Assembly (NCBI GenBank): GCA_016876015.1
Contig: VGOD01000001.1
Location: 62,001 to 126,000, forward strand
Length of the DNA stretch: 64,000 nt
Source of the DNA: Chloroflexota bacterium
Lineage (GTDB): Bacteria; Chloroflexota; Anaerolineae; CG2-30-64-16
Reading direction: 5' to 3'
Shown here: in pieces, positions 45,091 to 57,714 of the stretch
Layout: every line of letters begins with the position of its first letter
How positions within the stretch are numbered: the stretch's first letter is position 1
Program-made: the position numbers and the translations under genes
Notes under the pieces: model-generated
Told to the model about the DNA's origin: nothing
The model's input: only the letters and a program-made list of their open reading frames with translations
Databases searched by the model: none

Positions 45091-46478
45091 CTCTCGATGG
45101 CCCCCCGCACTGCTGCGACGTCCGCCGGCAGCTCGATCGGCAGGTTGCGATGCCGGCCGATGACATCCTGCAACGTTCCTTCGTGGTAGCCGACCTTGAA
45201 CTCGCTGAATTTCAGCCCGTGCGCGGTGGAGATCACCACGACGCGTTGGCCAGCCTGGATGACGCCGCGGCGCGCTAGCCTTGCTGCACCGGCCAACGCG
45301 ACGCCTGTGTGCGGACAGGCGTAGAGGCCGGCGCGGTCGGCCAGCGCAGCCGCGTCGGCCAGCTCATCCTCGTTGGCCTGCTCCACCACGCCATCGCATT
45401 GCTGCAACGCGCGCGCGGCCTTCTCGTAGCTCACCGGGTCGCCGATGCGAATGGCTGAGGCGGCCGTGGGGCCCGCGGTGATCGGCTGGAGCTGCGCAAA
45501 GCCGGCCTGGTAGGCGCGATAGAACGGGTTGGCGCGCTCGGCCTGGGCTGCTGCGAGCCGCGGCAGCCGTGCGATCAGGCCCAGCTCGTGCGCCAGCGCC
45601 AACCCTTTCGCCAGCGCGGAGACGTTGCCCAGGTTGCCCGCCGGCAGCACGATCCAATCGGGCGTCTGCCAGCCGAGCTGTTGGGCGATCTCGATCCCGA
45701 CCGTCTTCTGGCCTTCGACGCGCAACGAGTTCATCGAGTTAGCCAGGTAGATGCTGTTGTCGCGCGTCACCTCGCGCACGATGTGCATACATCCATCGAA
45801 GTCCGCGTCGAGCGCCAGCACGGCCGCGCCATGCGCGATGGGTTGGATCAGTTGGGCCGTGCTGATCTTGCCTCTGGGCAGGAAGACGATGGCCGGGATG
45901 CCGGCTGCCGCTGCGTAGGCGGCCAGCGCAGCCGAGGTGTCGCCGGTGGATGCGCACGCGACCGCGCGCACGGCCGCGGCCGTCCCGCGCCGATCGGAGT
46001 CGGCCATGATCTGCGCCACCGCGCTGACCAGGACCGTCATGCCCAGGTCTTTGAACGAGCCGGTGTGGCTGATCCCGCACTGCTTGATCCACAAGTCATC
46101 CAGCCCGAGGGAGCGCCCCAACCGTGGCGAGGGCACGAGGGGCGTGAAGCCTTCGCCCAGCGAAACGATGTGTTCGGGCCGGAGGGTTGGCAGCACCCAT
46201 TCGCGCCTGGCCCAGACGCCGGAAAGTGGATGGCTGGCGGCTGGCGGCTGACCACTGACCTCTGACCCCTGACTACTGACCCGGTTGACCGCGGATCGCT
46301 GATCGAAGAGGCCGCGCCAGGCGACGCCGGAACGCTCTTTCAGGGCCTGCGAATCGTGAACCACTTCCAGCAGTCCGTCGCACGTGGGGCAGCGGTAGAT
46401 GACTTCGAAGACGTCGTGGCGGCCGGGGCAGCCACGAATGCATTGGTACCAACAGGATAATGGCACAACGTTCTCCAT
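45075..46478 (-). CDS. thrC: Threonine synthase
   Basis: N-terminal Cys cluster [47 protein letters not shown] lysine; [16 protein letters not shown]. Confidence 0.9.
   Translation of the reverse strand: MENVVPLSCWYQCIRGCPGRHDVFEVIYRCPTCDGLLEVVHDSQALKERSGVAWRGLFDQRSAVNRVSSQGSEVSGQPPAASHPLSGVWARREWVLPTLRPEHIVSLGEGFTPLVPSPRLGRSLGLDDLWIKQCGISHTGSFKDLGMTVLVSAVAQIMADSDRRGTAAAVRAVACASTGDTSAALAAYAAAAGIPAIVFLPRGKISTAQLIQPIAHGAAVLALDADFDGCMHIVREVTRDNSIYLANSMNSLRVEGQKTVGIEIAQQLGWQTPDWIVLPAGNLGNVSALAKGLALAHELGLIARLPRLAAAQAERANPFYRAYQAGFAQLQPITAGPTAASAIRIGDPVSYEKAARALQQCDGVVEQANEDELADAAALADRAGLYACPHTGVALAGAARLARRGVIQAGQRVVVISTAHGLKFSEFKVGYHEGTLQDVIGRHRNLPIELPADVAAVRGAIERWLNR
46248..46282. repeat. 7-bp tandem repeat inside thrC (CTGACCA CTGACCT CTGACCC CTGACTA CTGACCC)
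   Basis: Five contiguous heptamers counted directly; preceded by a GGCTGGC heptamer run. Confidence 0.9.
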
Positions 46479-46507
46479 GTATCACAGACCTGACAGGTCT
46501 CCTGTGG

Positions 46508-47131
46508 TCAACGACCGGTCGTCTGGGTCTCCCACAACTCGCGATAGGCGACTTGGACAGAAGGATCCACCCGTTCGGCGAATGCCAGCGGCAACTCCAG
46601 GCGCACGATCAAGTCCTGCACATCCGCCAGGTCGCGCAGCCGGTGTGACGCGCTGATGCCCGAGGCCAGCTTCAGCTCGATCAGCTTTTCGAGCGTCACC
46701 ACGCGGACGCCGTTGACCTCGACCGCCGCCCCCGGCGCGGCCGGATCGGGAAAGGCTACCGGCTTTGGCCGGCCATGCCCAGGATACTCCCCACTGATCA
46801 CGATCTCGATGCGCACGGACGCTTCGGCATCGCGAAACGTCTTGCTGGCGCCGCTGAGGGCCGGCCGGTAGCCGCGGCCGACCAGACGTTGATGAAAACG
46901 CTCCAGCCCGGCTGCGGTCAGCACCAGGTCAATGTCTTCGGTCAGGCGAGGACAGCCATGTTCGGCCAGCGCCAGCCCACCCAACAGGGCATAGGGGATG
47001 CCCTCCGCATCGAGTTGGCGCACCAGGCGGCGCAACGCATCGTGCAGCGTGCCCGCGCCGGCAAAATAGGCGCTCGCCTCGCGGAGCATCGAGTCGCCGC
47101 CCTGCCGGAGCAGAAGCTCGTAGTCGGTCAT
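46508..47131 (-). CDS. Nucleotidyltransferase, AbiEii/MenA-like
   Basis: IPYALLGGLALAEHGCPRLTEDIDLVL; KLIELKLASG. Confidence 0.7.
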   Translation of the reverse strand: MTDYELLLRQGGDSMLREASAYFAGAGTLHDALRRLVRQLDAEGIPYALLGGLALAEHGCPRLTEDIDLVLTAAGLERFHQRLVGRGYRPALSGASKTFRDAEASVRIEIVISGEYPGHGRPKPVAFPDPAAPGAAVEVNGVRVVTLEKLIELKLASGISASHRLRDLADVQDLIVRLELPLAFAERVDPSVQVAYRELWETQTTGR

Positions 47132-47332
47132 GCGTCCCTCACCCTTTGTCTGGTTTCACGATCACGAGCATAGCATGGCGGGCGCAAAAAGGCAAACAGC
47201 CGTCTACATGCATGGCGAAGGACGCGAAGCTTGACCCCCCGGCCATTGCACGACCGTTGACGAACGTCGAATATGGGGCTAGAATGCAGGCCAGTCGCCC
47301 ATGCCGGGCGCGGCGCCAGGGCGCATGAAAAT

Positions 47333-47431
47333 GTCATTGCGAGGAGCGTAGTGTGCGATTACGCCAGCATCCTTCAGGACGAAGCGATCTCCCGCGTGGG
47401 CAGGAGATTGCTTCGCTCCGCTCGCAATGAC
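47333..47431. repeat. GTCATTGCGAG...CTCGCAATGAC dispersed element, copy 2
   Basis: GAGGAGCGTAGTGTGCGATTACGCC is near the reverse complement of 17165-17183. Confidence 0.75.
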
Positions 47432-47471
47432 CGGCGGGCGGCGATATTCGGGGCAGATAACTGTTTCCACG

Positions 47472-47500
47472 TTGACTTCCGCCGGAGTCAGTTGTATGAT
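47472..47500 (+). promoter_or_regulatory. Sigma70-type promoter TTGACT-N17-TATGAT
   Basis: TTGACT 47472-47477, TATGAT 47495-47500, upstream of the 47524 ORF. Confidence 0.7.
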
Positions 47501-47523
47501 GGTGCACAGAAAAGGGGGGTGAG

Positions 47524-47832
47524 ATGGCTAGAGAAACGATCACTGCCGAGGATCTGCTGCGAGATATCTACGAGGCGGAGGCGGCGCAACGCTGGTTCGA
47601 GCAGAAGTATGGGCTGCTCTCAGAGACCTTCCATCGGCTGTATCAGCAGGGGCTGCTGCGCGACGAGGATCCGGATGAAATCCGGGAGTACATGGAATGG
47701 GCTGGCTGGTGCGAGATCTACCAGGATCGGCGGCAACGTTACGACCAACTCATCCAACAGCATCTTGAATCGCTCACTGCGCCCGCGTCGTTGTTTGACT
47801 TGCACGTCCGTGAGTTACCCGTGCCGGCTTGA
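47524..47832 (+). CDS. Small hypothetical protein, putative antitoxin-like partner of the TumE/DUF6516 gene
   Basis: Compact 102-aa ORF with own promoter, 3 bp from the next gene. Confidence 0.65.
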   Translation: MARETITAEDLLRDIYEAEAAQRWFEQKYGLLSETFHRLYQQGLLRDEDPDEIREYMEWAGWCEIYQDRRQRYDQLIQQHLESLTAPASLFDLHVRELPVPA

Positions 47833-47835
47833 GCG

Positions 47836-48246
47836 ATGAACCTGAATACCTATGGCGATTACGCTCGGGGCGTTTTCTTTCTGCTGTCTGGCCGCGCCAG
47901 AGTCGAGAGCCATACCCTGGCCGTGTACACGGTCAATCAGACTGTAGGCATCACGCGCGGCGAGCTCGTCTTTCACTCGGGGCATGTGCTGCGCGTGTTC
48001 GAGCAGGTTGATTTCGTCGCTCGCCTGATCCGCAAGTACTCCTACGAGTTGATCTACGGAGGCGAAACGCAGTGGTGGTACGACTCGATGCCGCATCCGA
48101 ACGTGCCTGAGTTGCAGAGCACGCATCCGCACCACAAGCACGTCCCGCCGGACATCAAACATCATCGCATCCCTGCGCCGGAAATGAGCTTCACTCGGCC
48201 CAACCTGCCGTTCTTGATCGAGGAAGTCGAACGACTTGCCAGGTGA
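47836..48246 (+). CDS. TumE/DUF6516 family protein (toxin-like)
   Basis: KYSYELIYGGETQWWYDSMPHPNVPELQSTHPHHKHVPPDIKHHRIPAP. Confidence 0.75.
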   Translation: MNLNTYGDYARGVFFLLSGRARVESHTLAVYTVNQTVGITRGELVFHSGHVLRVFEQVDFVARLIRKYSYELIYGGETQWWYDSMPHPNVPELQSTHPHHKHVPPDIKHHRIPAPEMSFTRPNLPFLIEEVERLAR

Positions 48247-48262
48247 CCAGTGTTTTCAACGT

Positions 48263-48299
48263 GAAGACTCCAGGCACATTCGACGTGCCTGGAGTCTTC
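48263..48299. terminator. Perfect 15-bp stem hairpin between the TumE-like gene and the clpB fragment
   Basis: GAAGACTCCAGGCAC-attcgac-GTGCCTGGAGTCTTC. Confidence 0.7.
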
Positions 48300-48305
48300 C
48301 ATCGT

Positions 48306-48502
48306 CTATCCCACCTCCCCCACCACTTCCCTCGCACACACGATCCGTCCGCCCGCCATATCCGCCTCGACCACATCTCTGCAGCCGAACTTGCCTTCGA
48401 GCAGCGCGAGCGGGTTCTGCACGTGCTCTTGGATCGCCCGCTTGAGCGGCCGCGCGTTGCTGGCGGGATCGTAGCCGGCCTCGGCCATCAAGTCGCGCAC
48501 GA
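48306..48502 (-). pseudogene. Orphan fragment of a clpB 3' end
   Basis: [51 protein letters not shown] aligns with [53 protein letters not shown] of the intact ClpB. Confidence 0.85.
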
Positions 48503-48504
48503 CG

Positions 48505-48533
48505 TTGACTTTTCTGTGAGACGATTGTATGAT
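48505..48533 (+). promoter_or_regulatory. Second TTGACT-N17-TATGAT promoter
   Basis: TTGACT 48505-48510, TATGAT 48528-48533; starts directly at the end of clpB-fragment homology. Confidence 0.65.
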
Positions 48534-48566
48534 GGGATTTCGAGGCATTCAGTGGGCGATTACAGG

Positions 48567-48969
48567 GTCGGGCGACGCCGGAAGAGGAAGATGACTGGCT
48601 GGCCTGGCGATCGGCCCTGCGCATGTTAACTGACTGGAAACGGGCCTACGAGGGACTGCGCAGTGGCCGCGCTGGTAACTGATCTGTTGGCCTTCCTGCA
48701 CGGGCATCGGCTGGTCGAGACGGTGTGGGTGATCCAGCACGACGAAACGCCGTGGGGAAAGATCGAACTCTAAGTGCGCTGCCGGCTGGCGATGAAGTCA
48801 TCGAAGGGTGAGCGATACGAGTTCCAGGTTTGGCTACACCACGAGCCGGCCTTCCGAGATTACGCCTACCAGCTATTCACAGATCGTCCTCTGCTGCGGT
48901 GGGACAATGCGCCGCACTATCCTGACAGGGCGACCGCGCCCCATCACTTTCACGATGAGGCGAATCAGG

Positions 48970-48990
<21 letters not shown>
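48567..48990 (+). pseudogene. Decayed second TumE/DUF6516-type locus (antitoxin-like tail plus toxin-like gene with in-frame TAA)
   Basis: GRATPEEEDDWLAWRSALRMLTDWKRAYEGLRSGRAGN*; then ...[95 protein letters not shown]. Confidence 0.7.
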
Positions 48991-51642
<2,652 letters not shown>

Positions 51643-51883
51643 GGTAACACCTCAAACTGGTAAATTGGTAGATTGGTAGATTGGGCGATGGCGCTCCGCC
51701 ATGCGACAGCCAGTTCACCAAGTTACCACTATACCAATCTACCAACTGCCCGTTAGCACAGCGTTGGCGAAGTGTTAGCAGAGTGTAAGAGGTGGCCTGC
51801 ACAGTCTACCGATTCGCGCCAACCCCCGTCGAGATCTTCAGCGCAGCGCCGTCCAATTGCTGCAACCCAGCGATCGAACCAAC

Positions 51884-51911
51884 TTGACCGATACTGATTC
51901 TCGCCTATAAT
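51884..51911 (+). promoter_or_regulatory. Sigma70-type promoter TTGACC-N16-TATAAT
   Basis: TTGACC 51884-51889, TATAAT 51906-51911. Confidence 0.65.
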
Positions 51912-52033
51912 TGAGGCGCTTCACTGACTATCAGCTCGCCGCCCCATGGGGCGTGCAACGGAAACTCGGAGAGATTCCCCGTACCCATCGCCGTTCATCA
52001 AGCCATCCAGACCATAGAGCGCAGGAGGCCAGC

Positions 52034-52252
52034 GTGTATCAAACAGACCTGTACGAAGCGATGCTGGCTGAAACCGTGACGATCCCCGGCGCGGGCGGGG
52101 AGTTGATCAACGCGTACTTTGCGCGACCGCTGGGGCCGGGCGCGCGCGTCGCAGTGGAACTCAGCACGGAGTCGGCGAAGGCGCTGGCGGCGACGATCCA
52201 CGCGGTGCTGGCGCGAGCCGAAGCGGGCGGCTTCTCGGATCGCCCGGCCTGA
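52034..52252 (+). pseudogene. Chimeric short ORF: dienelactone-hydrolase-like N-terminus joined to an unrelated tail
   Basis: AGGAGG then GTG start; VYQTDLYEAMLAETVTIPGAGGELINAYFARPLGPG then unrelated STESAKALAATIHAVLARAEAGGFSDRPA. Confidence 0.5.
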
Positions 52253-52271
52253 GCCTGGAGGCTGCGCCCTC

Positions 52272-53073
52272 ATGCCGATCGAACTGGTCCGAACGATCTT
52301 CTTCTCTCCCACGCGCACGACCGCGCGCATCGTGGAGGCTATCGCCCGTGGGACTCAACTCCCCGCCGCCGAGCCGCTAGACTTGACGCCCCCAGAGATG
52401 GGGACGCGGCGGCTTGCGGAGATGCGGGACGCACTGGCGATCATCGGCGCGCCCGTGTACGGCGGCCGGATCGCGGCCGAAGCAGCGCGGCGGATGCGCC
52501 GGCTGAGGGCGCGCGAGACGCCGGCCGGCATCGTCGTCGTGTACGGGAACCGGGGCCTACGAGGGTGCGCTGCTGGAGTTGCGTGACCTGGCGACCGAGC
52601 AAGGCTTCGTCCCGATCGCCGCGGCTGCGTTCATCGGCGAGCACTCGTATTCCACCGAAGCCACGCCCATCGCGCACGGCCGGCCCGATGCGCTCGACTT
52701 GGTGCAGGCGCAGGAGTTCGGCGCGATGATTCGGGAGAGGCTGGCTGCGCCCGCCGCATTGCGCGGGACGCCGCCGTTGCAGGCGTCGGGCGCCTACCCG
52801 TACCGGGAATGGATTCCGCCGACCGATGTGTCGCCCATCACCGACCAGGCCCTGTGTGTGAAGTGCAGCGACTGTGCACGCGCCTGTCCGACCGCGGCGA
52901 TCGTCGTCGGTGAGGTTGTGGCAACCGCCCCTGCTTCCTGTATCCTCTGCACGGCGTGCGTCAAGAAGTGCCCGACCGGCGCCAGGAAGTGGGATCATCC
53001 GCGGATCGGTCGCTCTCGGGAATGGCTGAGCACAAACTGCCGCGAACGGAAGAACCCTGAGCTGTACGTGTGA
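52272..53073 (+). pseudogene. EFR1-like flavodoxin/2x[4Fe-4S] ferredoxin fusion split by a +1 frameshift at 52552-52555
   Basis: Frame 1: MPIELVRTIFFSPTRTTARIVEAIA...IVVVYGNR; frame 2: AYEGALLELRDLATEQGFVPI...CVKCSDCARACP...CILCTACVKKCP. Confidence 0.75.
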
Positions 53074-53089
53074 TCATGGAGAGCAGTCT

Positions 53090-53911
53090 GTGAATATCCT
53101 GACCTGCAACATCCGCTACTTCGGCGCGCAGGATGGCGCGAACGCCTGGCCCCTTCGCAAGGAGCTGTGCGCCGAAGTGATCCGCTCCCGAAGTCCGCAC
53201 GTGATCTGCTTCCAGGAAATGTGGGGCGAGCAGTTCGACGACCTGGCGACGGCCCTGCCGGAGTTCGCGACCTTCGCCATGGCGGATGAGCCGACCGGCC
53301 GGCGCCCCATGAACGCGATCTTCTACCGCCGGGACGCGTTTCGGCGCATCTCGGCCGGCGGCTATTGGCTGTCGGAGACGCCCCACGTGCCAGGATCAAG
53401 CTCGTGGGATAGCGCGTGCGTGCGGCTGGCGAACTGGGTGCGGCTCGAAGACCGCGCGACCGGCGCGGAGTTCCGCGTCGTCAACACACACCTGGATCAC
53501 GTCAGCCAGCTCGCTCGCGAGAACCAGGCGCGGCTGATCGTCGAGGATGCGGCCGCGTATGGCGACAGCTATCCCCAGCTCCTCACCGGCGACATGAACG
53601 CGGACTACACCAACCCGGCCATCGCAGTCATCCGCCGCGGCGGATGGAACGACACCTATGCCGCGATTCACAGGACGGAGGATCCTGGCTACACCTATCA
53701 CGCCTTCCAGGGGCCTGAATTCGTCTCACGCATCGGCAAGATGGACTGGATTTTCGCGCGCGGAGCGATCGCAGTTACAGCCGCCGAGGTGATCAGCAAT
53801 GGCCGCGATGGGCGCTTCCCGAGCGATCACTATTTCGTCGCCGCGACGATCGCGATCGGAAGACCCATGATGGGATCAGCACCGTTTGCCAAAGATGAGC
53901 GGCAGGGGTAA
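53090..53911 (+). CDS. Endonuclease/exonuclease/phosphatase family protein
   Basis: MNILTCNIRYFG, VICFQEMWGEQF, VVNTHLDHVS, LLTGDMNADYTN, FPSDHYFV. Confidence 0.92.
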   Translation: MNILTCNIRYFGAQDGANAWPLRKELCAEVIRSRSPHVICFQEMWGEQFDDLATALPEFATFAMADEPTGRRPMNAIFYRRDAFRRISAGGYWLSETPHVPGSSSWDSACVRLANWVRLEDRATGAEFRVVNTHLDHVSQLARENQARLIVEDAAAYGDSYPQLLTGDMNADYTNPAIAVIRRGGWNDTYAAIHRTEDPGYTYHAFQGPEFVSRIGKMDWIFARGAIAVTAAEVISNGRDGRFPSDHYFVAATIAIGRPMMGSAPFAKDERQG

Positions 53912-53923
53912 AATGCTCGCGCG

Positions 53924-54211
53924 ATGAGCGACTCTGAAACGCAGTCAACCCGCACAGCCCGGCGTACCACCAAACGCCGGGCTGTTTCTTTTGTTGAAAA
54001 TATCCGACATCCGATTGTGGCGCAGTTCGGCGCAATGCTGCGCGAGCGACTCTACAATCCGCTTCGCAATGAGCCGTTGAAGAAAGACGCGGCACGCGGC
54101 GTCATCCAGACGAACGTCAAGAAATACCTGGACGAGGCTACCAAGACGAAGATGACCTGGTTGGAAGGCTTTCAGGCCGCCGATCAGGTAAGATGCTATC
54201 TTGAACGATAA
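53924..54211 (+). CDS. Small hypothetical protein (5' part overlaps a terminator hairpin)
   Basis: ORF only; C-terminal half KDAARGVIQTNVKKYLDEATKTKMTWLEGFQAADQV looks protein-like. Confidence 0.35.
   Translation: MSDSETQSTRTARRTTKRRAVSFVENIRHPIVAQFGAMLRERLYNPLRNEPLKKDAARGVIQTNVKKYLDEATKTKMTWLEGFQAADQVRCYLER
53955..53996 (+). terminator. Rho-independent terminator
   Basis: CAGCCCGGCGT-accaccaa-ACGCCGGGCTG followed by TTTCTTTTGTTG. Confidence 0.85.
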
Positions 54212-54260
54212 CACGTCTCTGGCGAGGTCAACAGGGAAAGATGAAGGATGAAGCGGCTGT

Positions 54261-54420
54261 ATGAGTGAGAAATGGGCGTTGCGCATCCTCTCTACGGCCG
54301 AGGAGATGGCCGCGGTCGAGCGTCGCGCAGGCAGTGGTCTGGCCTCTGCTCCGAGAAGGCGTCGCTGATCCTGGGCGTGGCCCTGCTGGGGGACGGCGGG
54401 TACACGATCGTATGGAGCAC
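54261..54420 (+). pseudogene. GNAT-like N-terminal remnant, frameshifted
   Basis: MSEKWALRILSTAEEMAAVE in one frame, AQAVVWPLLREGV in another. Confidence 0.4.
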
Positions 54421-54433
54421 GCGGCCATTCACA

Positions 54434-54462
54434 CGCCTGGCGCTCTTGGGAAGCGCCAGGCG
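54434..54462. terminator. Perfect 11-bp stem hairpin at the 3' end of the oligopeptide ABC operon
   Basis: CGCCTGGCGCT-cttggga-AGCGCCAGGCG. Confidence 0.65.
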
Positions 54463-54466
54463 CGCT

Positions 54467-55449
54467 CTATTTGTGGTACAGGTAGCACGCGGCCTGCTGT
54501 TCGTGGCCATCTACCGCGTAGAGCGGCGGCATGGCCTGCAGGCAGCGGTCCATCCGGCTGGGGCAGCGGGGATAGAAGCGGCAGCCGCTCTCCACCGTGG
54601 CGCGCAACGACTCATCGGCCACCCCCTCCAGCACCGCGCCCCATTTCACCGCGGGGTCGGGCACGGGCACCGAGTTGATGAGCATCTGGACGTAGGGATG
54701 ATGAGGCCGCTCGATCACATCCACCGTCCGGCCGCGCTCCGCGATGGAACCCTGGTACAGCACGAAGATGTCGTCGCCGATCTGGTACGCGGTGCTCAGG
54801 TCGTGGGTGATGTAGAGGAACGACACGCCCAGGTCGTCGCGCAGCTTGAGCATCACGTCGAGGATCATGGCGCGCAGCGAAGCGTCCACGGCCGAGACCG
54901 GCTCGTCCGCGATGATTAGCTTCGGGTTCATCATGTAGGCCCGCGCCACCATCACGCGCTGGCGTTGCCCACCGCTGAGCTGGTGCGGATATTTCTCCAG
55001 CACCTCTTCCCCGCGCAAGCCCACCACCCGCAACGATTGCTCGATCACCTCGCGCGCCTGCGACTTGGTATAACCCAGGTCCAGGTGCGCGATGACCATG
55101 TCGTAGATGTGTTTGACGCGGTAGAACGGGTTGTAGACCTCGTAGGGGTCCTGGAAAACGGCCTGCACCTCACGGCGGTAGTTGGTTGCGTCCTGACCCG
55201 TGAGGGTCGTGATGTCCTGGCCCCGGTAGAAGATCTGACCCGCAGTCAGGTTGATGAAGCCGAGGATCGCGTTTGCCAGCGTCGTCTTGCCGCTGCCGCT
55301 TTCGCCGGCGATCGTTGTGATGACCGCCGGTTTCTCGGGGATCGTCATGCTGAAGTTTTGCAGCGCGACGACCCGGCTGCCGCTCTGTAGAAAGCCGCCG
55401 CCGTAGACTTTGGTCGCATTGCGGATTTCGAGCAACGGTGTGGCCGTCG

Positions 55450-55453
<4 letters not shown>
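54467..55453 (-). CDS. Oligopeptide/dipeptide ABC transporter ATP-binding protein (DppF/OppF-like)
   Basis: GESGSGKTTLANAILG Walker A, LSGGQRQRVMVARAYMM, LIIADEPVSAVD. Confidence 0.92.
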
Positions 55454-56468
<1,015 letters not shown>

Positions 56469-56472
<4 letters not shown>

Positions 56473-57416
56473 GCCTTCACCCCCCGCAGCCGGGGATTGG
56501 CGATTTCATCCAGCCCGGTCGCGATCAAGAAGAAGCCGACAAAGATGATCGTCAGGGTCAGGATCGGGAAGCCCAGCCACCACCACATGCCCCGCAGCAT
56601 CGCCACCGCGCGGATGGCGTAGTAGATCGTCATGCCCAGGGTGGGGATGCGGGTTGGCCCCAGGCCCAGCGCCTCCAGGCTCGACGCGGCCAGGATCGTG
56701 CCGGTGATGTTGCCCGACAGACTGGCCGCGATCCACGGCAGCATGTTGGGCATCATCTCTTTGAGCATGATCTCCAGCGGCGGCACCCCCGACAGCCGCG
56801 CCATGCGCACGTAGCCGCGTTCGCGCAAGGTGAGCACCTGGGCGCGCACAAAGCGGGTGGGTGCGGGCCAGGCGAAGAGCGCCAGGATCAGCGCCATGGT
56901 ACTCAGTTCGATCTGCCGCACGTAAGCCGAGATCGTGATCAGCACGGCCAGCGCCGGGATGGTGATGACCGAGTCGGCCAACGTGCGGATGACGTTGTCC
57001 ACCCAGCCGCCCAGGTAGCCGGCCGCCGAGCCGAGCACGATGCCCACGCCCATGCCTATCAGCGCCGCGATCACGCCGACCTGCAGCGACATCGGCGCGC
57101 CGGTGATGAGCAGCGCCAACATGTCGCGGCCGTTGCTCTCGGTGCCCAACGGGTTCTTGGCTGTGCCGACGTACTTGATCCCGTCTACCTCGACGGTGAT
57201 CCCCATCGGCGGCAGGTTCAATTCGGCCGAGCCGACGCGGGCCAGCCTGGTGTCCCAGAAGAGCGGCCCGACCAGCCCCAGGAGGACGATAAAGAGCACC
57301 ATCCCCGCGCCGATCAGGAACTTGGTGTTGAACCAGGGGTTATCCCAACGGCTGAAACGCCGGGCAGACTTGGATGTGGTGGTATCCAGGTCCTGCATGA
57401 TCGCCGATTCTGCCAT
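56469..57416 (-). CDS. Oligopeptide ABC permease (DppC-like)
   Basis: GTESNGRDMLALLITGAPMSLQVG; EIMLKEMMPNMLPWIAASLSGNITGTILAASSLEALGLG. Confidence 0.92.
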
Positions 57417-57550
57417 GCTTACTCTCCACGAAATCATTCGGCCAGCGCCACTGCGGGGGCTGGTCTGTGGCCCGAAGCGTTCTCATCCTCGCAGTTTGGG
57501 ATTGCTTCGGCGCAAACGCCGTTCCTGCTTAGGAAATCTCCCAAGGGACG

Positions 57551-57692
57551 GTCTCGAGCCTTTAGGCGGTCTGGCGCTCAGACGACCAAACCGGCTAATC
57601 CTAAAGGAGGCTTCGCACAGCCTCGAAACCAGTGTACGCGATGTTGTTGCCGGGGCGCATGGCGCCCCGCGGCGTGGGAAACTCGCAATGAC
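57551..57692. repeat. Dispersed intergenic repeat (GAGCCTTTAGGCGGTCTGGCGCTC... to CTCGCAATGAC)
   Basis: Shared with 33780-33900 and in part with 20181-20272. Confidence 0.65.
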
Positions 57693-57714
57693 ACCGAATT
57701 GTTGCCTCTCCTGG

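Noticed and set aside
51650-51760. Heat-shock operator (CIRCE or HAIR) upstream of clpB
   Set aside because: Only TTGGTAGATTGGTAGATTGG tandem units and an inverted CCAATCTACCAAC were seen; no TTAGCACTC-N9-GAGTGCTAA or CTTGAGT-N7-ACTCAAG.
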